NCBI GenBank assembly: GCA_020639095.1
Contig: JACKHH010000012.1
Span: 22,379-86,378 of the forward strand
Direction of reading: 5' to 3'
DNA from: Phycisphaerales bacterium
GTDB lineage: Bacteria > Planctomycetota > Phycisphaerae > UBA1845
DNA: 64,000 nt
The translations under genes and the position numbers were made by a program. Shown here one piece after another: positions 34,582-41,961 of the stretch. Numbering within the stretch: position 1 is the stretch's first letter; every line of letters starts with the position of its first letter. The notes under the pieces are model-generated. The model worked only from the letters and a program-made list of their open reading frames with translations, had not been told where the DNA came from and did not search any database.

Positions 34582-36096
34582 ATGGACGCACCCGTCACCC
34601 TTACGCATTCAAAGCACGCGACCGAAGCGCTTGCCCCGTCGCATTGGCGCGTATTTCCGTTGCGGAAACGTTGTTTTCTGCTTGGGCTGCTCGCGGTGAC
34701 GCTGCTCGGTGGCGCTTTGCGCTGGTCGTTTCTCGACCACCCGATGCGCTACGATGAATCGCTGAACTACTATCAATTTACCGCGCGTTCGCCGGAATAC
34801 ATTCTCACGCACTACAACCCGGGCAACCACGTGCTGCACACGATCATGGTGCGCATCTCCACGGAGGTGTTCGGCAGGACGCCGTTCGGATTGCGTTTTC
34901 CGGCATTCATCGGCGGTACGCTGTTGATTCCCGCGACAGCGTTACTTGCCTGGTGCCTGTTTCGTGATCGCTGGACGGCGCTGCTGTCCGCGCTTGCGGT
35001 TGCGAGTTCGGCGCAGCTTGTCGAGTATTCCACGAACGCACGCGGGTATGTGTGGCTTGCGTTGATGACGACGTTGACGATTGTCGCGTTTCAAGCGGCG
35101 CTTCGGCGACCGTCGCGAATGCGCGGTTGGCTCGCCTGGGGTACGCTGGCTGGTCTTGGCGCATACACCATGCCGCTGATGATCTACCCGGTCGCGGGCA
35201 TGGGATTGGCGGGCGCGGTCCGCGCGTGGCGCCGCGGATGGGGTAGCCCGCGATGTCGTGCGACCATCCGAGGACTGCTGATCGGTGCGGTGGTGTGCGG
35301 TGTCGTAACAGTTGCTCTGTATGCACCGATCCTGATTTCCATGGGGCCCGCCGAGGTCTGGGGCATTCGCGAGATGACGCTCAAGGTGTGGGGCCCGCGC
35401 GTTGGTGGTTTCGCCAATCAACTGGGACTGGTCTGGAACGCCTGGATGTCGTGCGGTGGCTGGTGGTGGCCGGCGCTGCTGGCAGTCGGCATGATCGCGT
35501 TCGTCGCACGGACTATTCAACAACGGTCGACTTCCAAAATGCTGCCGCTGCTCATTCTCGTCGGCGCGCTTATCGCGGTGCGCGTACACGACGCTCCGCT
35601 CCGAAGCCGGGCGTGGATGTTCGCGATGCCGCTCTTCCTGGTGTGCGCGATTGCCGGCGTCAATGGCTTGTGGCGGAAGGCAGGTGTTGCCCGACGCACA
35701 CCGGTGCTCGCGCTCGTCGCGGTCTGCGTCGTGACGGTACTCGAATTCGCAACCATGCGGGCAGTCGCCAGCCAAACGTACTTGTGTTCTGAACCCAACA
35801 TGCAGGTCAACGTCCCCGAAGTTGTCGACGCGTGTCGCACGTACGGCGCGGAGCGCTGCGCCCTGGTCATGCGTTACACTCCGGCAGCGAACTTCTACCG
35901 CGATCTTTGGGACGTGGCATCGCCGCTGCCCACCGACGCACCGCAAACAGAGCGTGTATACATCGTCGCGGATGAGGTGGACTCGGTCGATGATCTCTGG
36001 AACGCATCATCGCCGGGATTCGATCACTTCGCGCCCGCTCGCGAGTTTCGCAAACTCGCCAGCTGCACAATCTACGTCGCGGATCGTCGCGACTGA
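34582..36096 (+). CDS. integral membrane glycosyltransferase (GT39/ArnT-like)
   Basis: A 504-residue protein with about 10 hydrophobic segments. The first loop contains MRYDESLNYYQF, which fits the acidic DE motif of GT-C glycosyltransferases such as ArnT and PMT. The final ~120 residues form a soluble domain. GT-C enzymes use polyprenyl-phosphate sugars and act on the outside of the membrane. The likely acceptor is unknown. The methyltransferase immediately upstream may be a partner. Confidence 0.78.
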   Translation: MDAPVTLTHSKHATEALAPSHWRVFPLRKRCFLLGLLAVTLLGGALRWSFLDHPMRYDESLNYYQFTARSPEYILTHYNPGNHVLHTIMVRISTEVFGRTPFGLRFPAFIGGTLLIPATALLAWCLFRDRWTALLSALAVASSAQLVEYSTNARGYVWLALMTTLTIVAFQAALRRPSRMRGWLAWGTLAGLGAYTMPLMIYPVAGMGLAGAVRAWRRGWGSPRCRATIRGLLIGAVVCGVVTVALYAPILISMGPAEVWGIREMTLKVWGPRVGGFANQLGLVWNAWMSCGGWWWPALLAVGMIAFVARTIQQRSTSKMLPLLILVGALIAVRVHDAPLRSRAWMFAMPLFLVCAIAGVNGLWRKAGVARRTPVLALVAVCVVTVLEFATMRAVASQTYLCSEPNMQVNVPEVVDACRTYGAERCALVMRYTPAANFYRDLWDVASPLPTDAPQTERVYIVADEVDSVDDLWNASSPGFDHFAPAREFRKLASCTIYVADRRD

Positions 36097-36126
36097 TCAG
36101 CAACGTCGTCCGCAAGCTGCCATAAA

Positions 36127-36190
36127 GTGGCACCCTTCATTGCCCAACGAAGACGGGTGGCACGGCCTTGCGCAGCAATGCCGTGGAACT
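36127..36190. repeat. GTGGCAC-type intergenic repeats
   Basis: GTGGCACCC and then GGGTGGCACGGCCTTGC with AATGCCGTGG, related to the palindrome at 30429. They lie between the glycosyltransferase gene and the pyrimidine genes. Confidence 0.65.
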
Positions 36191-36263
36191 TCACGCAGCG
36201 ACCCACATCTTGACCTTGTCAGACCCTGCTACGTGAACACAACTTTACGTTTGAAAGTCTTTC

Positions 36264-36293
36264 TTGACGTGCGCCCTGCCTTCCGCGCAGAAT
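36264..36293 (+). promoter_or_regulatory. probable promoter of the pyrimidine-degradation genes
   Basis: TTGACG (36264-36269), 18 bases, CAGAAT (36288-36293). The start codon of the first gene is ~50 bases downstream. This is a plausible sigma-70-type promoter by position and match, but untested. Confidence 0.5.
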
Positions 36294-36344
36294 CTATGGT
36301 TTGCCGCCGAACTGGCGGCGGCGCAACCATTCGGGAACTCGACC

Positions 36345-37742
36345 ATGGCATACGACACGATTATTACCGGTGGTGAGGTGATCACCGCGGATGGCCGCAA
36401 GAAGGCTGACGTGGCGATCAAGGGTGAGAAGATTGCAGCCGTGAAGAAGGGGCTCGCGTCGGCTGAGAAAAACGGCGCGACCATCGTCGACGCCAAAGGC
36501 AAGTACGTGATTCCCGGCGGTCTTGATGTGCACGTGCATCTCGAGTTGCCGTTTTGCGGAACCGTATCGAGCGACGACTTCAATACCGGCACGCGGGCGG
36601 CTGCCCGTGGTGGCGTGACCACGGTGATCGATTTCGCAATTCCCTATGGCGAGGATTCGCTCGAAGACGCGTACCGCAAGTGGCGCGAAAAAGCCGATCC
36701 CAAGACCTGCGTCGACTACTGCTTCCACATGGCCATCACCAAGTGGGACAAGCACGGTCCGGAGATGGCCAAGCTCGTTGAGATGGGCTGCCCGACGTTC
36801 AAGGAGTTCATGATCTACGAGTCGGAAGGGTGGCAGTCGGACGATCGCGCCATCTTCAGCGCGCTGGAAAAGTGCAAGGAACTCGGCGCGATGCTGTTGA
36901 TGCACGCGGAATCAAGTCGCGTGCTCGACGAACTCATCGCCCGCCACCACACGCCGGAATTGATGAAGAAACACGGAGCCGTTCTGCACGGAATCACCCG
37001 GCCGAACTACATCGAAGCCGAGGCCATCCAACGCGCCGTGAAGTGGGCGGAGGTTACGGGCGGTCGTTTGTACATCGTGCACATGTCGACGGCTGACGGT
37101 GCGGACATCATCCGTGACGCGCAGTCGCGCGGTGTCGACGTGTATGCCGAGACGTGTGCGCAGTATCTCGTGCTCGATGATTCGCTGTTCGCCGGGCCTG
37201 ATGGTCACCTTTTCGCGTGTTGCCCGCAGATCAAAAAGAAGAGCGATCAGCAGCGACTGTGGAAGGGGTTGAAGCGCGGTGAGGTGTGCGTGGTGTCGAC
37301 GGACACGTGCAGCTTTACGCGTGAGCAGAAGGCGATGTGGAACGGGGATTGGACCAAGATCCCGATGGGTATGCCGGGTCTGGAGACGTTGCTGCCGATT
37401 GTGTACACGCACGGCGTGCTCAAGGAAAAGATCACGCTGCGGCAGTTCGTGGAGAAATGCTGCACGAACCCCGCGAAGCTCATGGGCCTTTACCCGCAGA
37501 AGGGTACGATCGAAAAGGGCAGCGATGCCGACATCGTCATCATCGACCCGAAGAAGAAACTCAAGGTCGATCACGAAACAATGGAAACGAATACCGACTG
37601 GAGCCCGTACCAGGATTGGAAGCTCGCGGGCTTCGCGGAGAAGACCTTCAGCCGGGGCCGCATGATTGTGGACGACTACAAGTTCTGCGGCGAAAACGGC
37701 TGGGGCAAGTGGCTCCCGCGAAAGAAAGCGGGAAAACTGTAA
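36345..37742 (+). CDS. dihydropyrimidinase / D-hydantoinase
   Basis: A 465-residue metal-dependent cyclic amidase. It opens the dihydropyrimidine ring made by the PreTA enzyme encoded downstream. The metal-binding HxH is in GGLDVHVHLELP, the carbamylated Lys is expected in FKEFMIYE, later His residues are in LMHAES and YIVHMSTADG, and the substrate region is ETCAQYLVLDDS. Length fits the family. The ATG at 36345 was chosen; an in-frame start 81 bases earlier has no support. It is followed by preT and preA, so the assignment to reductive pyrimidine breakdown is stronger than from sequence alone. Confidence 0.85.
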   Translation: MAYDTIITGGEVITADGRKKADVAIKGEKIAAVKKGLASAEKNGATIVDAKGKYVIPGGLDVHVHLELPFCGTVSSDDFNTGTRAAARGGVTTVIDFAIPYGEDSLEDAYRKWREKADPKTCVDYCFHMAITKWDKHGPEMAKLVEMGCPTFKEFMIYESEGWQSDDRAIFSALEKCKELGAMLLMHAESSRVLDELIARHHTPELMKKHGAVLHGITRPNYIEAEAIQRAVKWAEVTGGRLYIVHMSTADGADIIRDAQSRGVDVYAETCAQYLVLDDSLFAGPDGHLFACCPQIKKKSDQQRLWKGLKRGEVCVVSTDTCSFTREQKAMWNGDWTKIPMGMPGLETLLPIVYTHGVLKEKITLRQFVEKCCTNPAKLMGLYPQKGTIEKGSDADIVIIDPKKKLKVDHETMETNTDWSPYQDWKLAGFAEKTFSRGRMIVDDYKFCGENGWGKWLPRKKAGKL

Positions 37743-37745
37743 CGG

Positions 37746-37875
37746 CAATGATGAATGATGAGTGCTGAATGACGAATTGCCCGGGTGGCACTGACAAGCT
37801 CTGCTTGTCAGTGGGGCGTCGTTTGATCCGTTGTCATTCAGCATTCAGAATTCAGCATTCGACATTCATAATCCT
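37746..37875. repeat. composite repeat: AT-rich arms around a palindrome
   Basis: AT-rich arm with ATGAATGATGAGTGCTGAAT (37751-37770), then GGGTGGC and a 10-bp hairpin ACTGACAAGC with GCTTGTCAGT (37790-37812), then the opposite AT-rich arm with CATTCAGCATTCAGAATTCA (~37835-37854). It fills the space between dihydropyrimidinase and preT and resembles the element at 39235-39369. Confidence 0.8.
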
Positions 37876-37892
37876 CCAAAGGAGTCTTCCTT

Positions 37893-39236
37893 TTGCCTCG
37901 TGCCGGTGATCGACTTTCTTCGTCGCAGTTGCGTGCGAACTTTGCCGACGTGCCTCCGCCGCTGGTAGCTGATGAGGCGCGGGTGGAGGCGTCGCGCTGC
38001 GTGTTCTGTTTTGATGCGCCTTGTACGCGGGCCTGCCCCACGCATATCGATATTCCCAAATTCATCCGCCAGATCATGCATCGCGATGAGATCGGGGCAG
38101 CCAAAACAATCCTCAGTTCGAACATTCTGGGCGGCAGTTGCGCCCGGGCGTGTCCCACCGAGGTGCTTTGCGAGGGCGCTTGCGTCGACAACACGCTGAT
38201 GAAAGCCCCGGTGCAGATCGGCAGGTTGCAGCGCTTCGCATGCGACGCAGCCTCCGCGAAGGGCGTGCGTTTTTTTGAAGCCGGTGTGCCCACGGGCAAA
38301 CGCGTGGCTGTCATCGGGTCCGGGCCTTCGGGTCTGAGCTGCGCCCATGAGCTGCGCAAACGCGGGCATGATATCACCGTGTTTGAAGCCCGCGATGTAC
38401 CCGGCGGGCTCAACACGCTGGGCATCGCGGCATACAAGATTTCAACCGAGTTCGCGCTCACGGAAGTGGAACTGGTCAAGCAGCTCGGTGTGAATATTCA
38501 GTTGAACCATGCCGTCGACGCGACGGAACTGCGCGGCATGCTTGATGAATACGATGCGGTGTTTCTCGGCATCGGACTCGGCAAGACGCAAGCGCTGGGA
38601 ATTCCTGGTGAGGATCTGCCCGGCGTGTGGGAAGCGCTCGACTTCATTTTCCAGACGCACACGAAACCCTTCGAGGATTGCGAGATTGGCAAGCACGTGC
38701 TCGCGATCGGCGCGGGCAATACGGCTGCCGATGTGGCCACCGCGGCAGAGCGACTCGGCGCGGAGGAGGTCACCATCGCGTATCGTCGCGGCGAGGTTGC
38801 GATGCCCGCGTTCGCGTACGAATACGAGCTGATGAAGCAGGACGGTGTGCGTTTTGACTGGTTCGCCCAGCCCAAGCGGGTGGTGGAGAAGAACGGAATC
38901 GCGTGCGGTGTCGAGTTTGTCCGCACGAAACCGGACGATCCCAACTCGCGTCGCAGCAAGCTCGCGGTGATACCCGGTTCGGAATTCATCATCGAAGCCG
39001 ACATGATCGTCAAAGCGCTGGGCCAGGAGCCATTGCTCGACCTGCTCAACGCGTTGCCGGGTTTGAACGTGGAAGGCGGTAAGGTGGTGGTCGATCGGGC
39101 AACGGGCGCAACCAGCGTGCCGGGCCTCTTCGCCGGTGGCGATTGCATCAGCAAAGGCGCCGAAATCGTCGACGCGGTCCAGGAAGGCAAGATCGCGGCT
39201 GCGGGAATACATGAACGGATAGTGCAGAATGCGTAA
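37893..39236 (+). CDS. preT: dihydropyrimidine dehydrogenase subunit PreT
   Basis: A 447-residue flavoprotein. With PreA it reduces uracil and thymine using a nicotinamide cofactor, the first step of reductive pyrimidine breakdown. The N-terminal iron-sulfur region has Cys36, 39, 44, 48 and Cys83, 87, 93, 97 (RCVFCFDAPCTRACP and GGSCARACPTEVLCEG). It is followed by an FAD-binding GSGPSG (~130-140) and a second dinucleotide site GAGNTAADV (~270). The C-terminus has the GDC motif (FAGGDCISKG). The start is TTG with AAGGAG 8-9 bases upstream. A glutamate synthase small chain would look similar, but adjacency to PreA and dihydropyrimidinase decides. Confidence 0.88.
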   Translation: MPRAGDRLSSSQLRANFADVPPPLVADEARVEASRCVFCFDAPCTRACPTHIDIPKFIRQIMHRDEIGAAKTILSSNILGGSCARACPTEVLCEGACVDNTLMKAPVQIGRLQRFACDAASAKGVRFFEAGVPTGKRVAVIGSGPSGLSCAHELRKRGHDITVFEARDVPGGLNTLGIAAYKISTEFALTEVELVKQLGVNIQLNHAVDATELRGMLDEYDAVFLGIGLGKTQALGIPGEDLPGVWEALDFIFQTHTKPFEDCEIGKHVLAIGAGNTAADVATAAERLGAEEVTIAYRRGEVAMPAFAYEYELMKQDGVRFDWFAQPKRVVEKNGIACGVEFVRTKPDDPNSRRSKLAVIPGSEFIIEADMIVKALGQEPLLDLLNALPGLNVEGGKVVVDRATGATSVPGLFAGGDCISKGAEIVDAVQEGKIAAAGIHERIVQNA

Positions 39237-39369
39237 TGATGAATGCTGAATGGTCGGGTGGCTCGAGCGCGCTTCTCGCTGTTGCCATTCGCCACTGACA
39301 AGCAGAGCGTGTCAATGCCACCCAGTGACGCATTCATCATTTAGCATTTAGCATTCATCATTCAGAATT
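39235..39369. repeat. composite repeat, second copy
   Basis: AT-rich arms TAATGATGAATGCTGAATGG (39235-39254) and, opposite in orientation, CATTCATCATTTAGCATTTA (from 39331). They enclose CACTGACAAGCAGAGC (~39293-39308) and AATGCCACCC. Same plan as at 37746-37875. It fills the space between preT and preA. Confidence 0.8.
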
Positions 39370-39379
39370 GGTTCTACTT

Positions 39380-40759
39380 ATGCCTGATTTGTCCATTGAA
39401 TTCTGCGGTGTGAAAGCGCCGAACCCGTTTTGGCTGGCATCGGCGCCGCCGACGAATTCCGCGTACCAGGTCCGCCGGGCGTACGATGCCGGGTGGGGCG
39501 GAGTCGTCTGGAAAACGTTGGGCACCGAGCCGATCGTCAACGTCAGCTCACGTTACGGTGCGATCGATTACGACGGCAGGAAAGTCGCCGGCCTCAACAA
39601 CATCGAACTCATCACCGACCGCACGCTTGACGACAACCTCCGCGAGATCGCCGAGGTCAAACGCGACTATCCCAATCACGCGCTCTTCGTTTCGTTGATG
39701 GTCGAATCCAAGCGCGAGACCTGGCACGACATCGTCAAGCGTACGCAGGACGCGGGCGCGGATGGTATTGAGCTTAACTTCGGCTGCCCGCACGGCATGA
39801 GCGAGCGCGGCATGGGGTCAGCCGTTGGCCAGGTGCCTGACTACACCTGCATGATCGTCGAGTGGGTGAAGGAAGCAGCCAACATCCCGGTCATGGTCAA
39901 GCTCACGCCGAACGTCACCGACGTTCGCGTCATCGGCAGAGCCGCCGCCAAGTCCAACGCGGACGCGATCTCGCTGATCAATACGATCAACTCGATCGTC
40001 GGTGTTGATCTCGACACGCTCGCGCCGAAGCCGGCAGTTCGCGGCAACGGCAGCCATGGTGGATACTGCGGGCCGGCGGTAAAGCCGATTGCGCTCAACA
40101 TGGTCTCCGAGATCGCCCGCGATCCGCAGATCAATCTTCCGATCAGCGGTATTGGCGGCATCCAGGCGTGGCAGGACGCGGTGGAGTTCATGCTGTTGGG
40201 CGCGAGCAGCGTGCAGGTGTGTACGGCTGTCATGCATTACGGGTTCCGAATCGTCGAGCACCTCGCGAGCGGGCTGGAAGGGTGGATGCGGGAAAAAGGC
40301 TATGCCAAGGTCAGCGATTTCGTCGGTCTGTCGAAGAACAAGATCGGCGATTGGAGCGACCTCGACCTGAACTACAAGGTCGTCGCGGAAATCGACCAGG
40401 ACAAGTGCATCCATTGCGGCGTGTGCTACATCGCGTGCGAGGACGGCTGCCATCAGTCGATCAAGTGGGACAAGCAGCCGGTCGCGGACTACCTCAAGCA
40501 GAACAGCCACAAAGCCCACGTGCTGCACTCAGGCGGGCAAACGGTTGTGGCCGGTGCGGGGCAGGACGTCGTCAACCTGTTCTCGATCAACCAGGACACC
40601 TGCGTCGGGTGCAACATGTGTTCGCTGGTGTGCCCGGTGAATGGCTGCATCAATATGAAAACGATCGATACCGGCAAGTCGCCGATGAGTTGGCGGCAGT
40701 ATCAGGAGTTGCTGGCTGCGGGCAAGATCGACAAGATTCAACCGCCGGAGCACGTGTAA
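39380..40759 (+). CDS. preA: dihydropyrimidine dehydrogenase subunit PreA
   Basis: A 459-residue catalytic subunit. The FMN-binding TIM barrel, similar to dihydroorotate dehydrogenase, takes up ~1-320 (LNFGCPHGMSERGMGSAVGQ, then PVMVKLTPNVTD and ISGIGGIQAWQDAVEFMLLG). The C-terminal ferredoxin part has two 4Fe-4S sites, CIHCGVCYIAC and CVGCNMCSLVCPVNGC. It is longer than E. coli PreA (411 residues). The ATG at 39380 is preferred to a TTG 4 codons upstream. Substrate reduction of uracil or thymine by PreTA is established for the family. Confidence 0.9.
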   Translation: MPDLSIEFCGVKAPNPFWLASAPPTNSAYQVRRAYDAGWGGVVWKTLGTEPIVNVSSRYGAIDYDGRKVAGLNNIELITDRTLDDNLREIAEVKRDYPNHALFVSLMVESKRETWHDIVKRTQDAGADGIELNFGCPHGMSERGMGSAVGQVPDYTCMIVEWVKEAANIPVMVKLTPNVTDVRVIGRAAAKSNADAISLINTINSIVGVDLDTLAPKPAVRGNGSHGGYCGPAVKPIALNMVSEIARDPQINLPISGIGGIQAWQDAVEFMLLGASSVQVCTAVMHYGFRIVEHLASGLEGWMREKGYAKVSDFVGLSKNKIGDWSDLDLNYKVVAEIDQDKCIHCGVCYIACEDGCHQSIKWDKQPVADYLKQNSHKAHVLHSGGQTVVAGAGQDVVNLFSINQDTCVGCNMCSLVCPVNGCINMKTIDTGKSPMSWRQYQELLAAGKIDKIQPPEHV

Positions 40760-40778
40760 AGATCGCAGTTGACCTGGA

Positions 40779-40830
40779 TGTGGGACCGGCTTTCCAGCCG
40801 GTCTCGACCGGCTGGAAAGCCGGTCCCACA
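40779..40830. repeat. perfect 25-bp inverted repeat
   Basis: Two perfect 25-base arms, left at 40779-40803 and right at 40806-40830, with only 2 bases between them. The left arm begins TGTGGGACCGGC and the right ends GCCGGTCCCACA. It lies 20 bases after preA. There is no T-run, so it is more likely a repeat element than a classic terminator. Confidence 0.92.
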
Positions 40831-40877
40831 GGGCCATGTACAGATCGCGCAAGACCGAGCCAAACCGTGGTTTTCTG

Positions 40878-40906
40878 TTGACTCGCACTGCACGCCCCGT
40901 TAGACT
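40878..40906 (+). promoter_or_regulatory. probable promoter of the cohesin-like gene
   Basis: TTGACT (40878-40883), 17 bases, TAGACT (40901-40906). The start of the gene at 41151 is ~240 bases downstream, so its leader would be long and purine-rich. Confidence 0.6.
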
Positions 40907-41150
40907 TGTAAGGGAAAGAGTGAGGGAGGCTTCGTAAGAGGCGAGTAGGGAGAAGAGAGAGCCTGCCGCCGTCGGAAACCCCCACCACGAGAATTGCTGC
41001 GTTACTTAAGGCGCTCGCGTTCTGCGCGGTGTTTGGGTTTTCCAGCCCCCCGTAAATCGAGGCTGTAGTGATTGGTCGGCGCTCGCGCTATCTGGCGCGC
41101 AGGGTCTGCGCCAGCACTCCAGCCGGGATGGGAAGAGAGGATTACCGACG

Positions 41151-41780
41151 ATGGCAACATCCGTCCCCCTGCGCATCCGGTCATGGGCCGGACACTGCGC
41201 CGTGGCCATTGCAGCCTGCGCGCTATTCGCAGCGCGTCCGGCGCAAGCCACTTCCGTGATTACGATCGATGCCCCGACGACCGCACAGGCCGGGAACACC
41301 TTCTCCTTTCTCGTGCGCATCGCGGGCACAACCGCGATCGCCGGCTACGATCTCGACCTGCGCATCAATCCGGTCGCAGGCTCAACGGGTTCGTTGATGG
41401 GCAATGTTGCGCTCACCAACCTGTACCTGTCGGAGAACCTGATCGAGCAGGGCGGTAACGGTGTCGGAGGCAGTCTGATTCAATCCCTGATGCCGGCGAA
41501 CCCCGGACTCTTGGTCGAAGCGTTTGATCTCAACTTCGCTGCCGTTGCCGTACCGGGCCCCGGCCAGGATGTGCTCGCGGAAGTGTTCCTTACGGCATCG
41601 GGCAATGCGAGCGGAGATTTCGAAATCGAGCTCGGTCCGAACACGTTGCTGGCGATCGATGCGAACTCGTCTGAAGACTACGAGCCCGCCCTCGTGACGG
41701 TGAACATTCCGGAACCCGGGTATTTGGGCATTTTGAGCGGTCTTGCGGCATTGCTGATGCGCCGCCGCCGACAAGCGTAG
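41151..41780 (+). CDS. PEP-CTERM protein with cohesin-like domain
   Basis: A 209-residue exported protein. The signal peptide is RSWAGHCAVAIAACALFAARP. Residues ~35-180 resemble a cohesin-like beta-sandwich (APTTAQAGNTFSFLVRIAG, then IAGYDLDLRINPVAG). The C-terminal tail is PEPGYLGILSGLAALLMRRRR, a PEP-CTERM-type sorting signal with motif PEP, a hydrophobic segment and Arg residues. In other bacteria such tails are cut by an exosortase. GAGAGGA precedes the ATG. The next gene carries a dockerin-like segment and TSP3 repeats. The cohesin call is a fold guess; PEP-CTERM is clear. Confidence 0.8.
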   Translation: MATSVPLRIRSWAGHCAVAIAACALFAARPAQATSVITIDAPTTAQAGNTFSFLVRIAGTTAIAGYDLDLRINPVAGSTGSLMGNVALTNLYLSENLIEQGGNGVGGSLIQSLMPANPGLLVEAFDLNFAAVAVPGPGQDVLAEVFLTASGNASGDFEIELGPNTLLAIDANSSEDYEPALVTVNIPEPGYLGILSGLAALLMRRRRQA

Positions 41781-41961
41781 TAATTGGGGAAAAAGCGGGT
41801 TGCTGGTGGTTATCGGGCGAAAGGCCCGACGCGCTGTATGATCATTCCAAGCTGCGCTCTTGAACCTACACCTGACGCGGTTATACAAGAGATATCAGTG
41901 TAACTACGCGCCGCATGAACCGCCGCTTCCGCGCGGGAGCGATCACGCAGAAGGGACCGCC

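Noticed and set aside
41100..41160. c-di-GMP (GEMM) riboswitch before the cohesin-like gene
   Set aside because: A short GATTACCGACGATGG resembles the GEMM 3' part, but the core GGACGCAAAGCC motif is missing.
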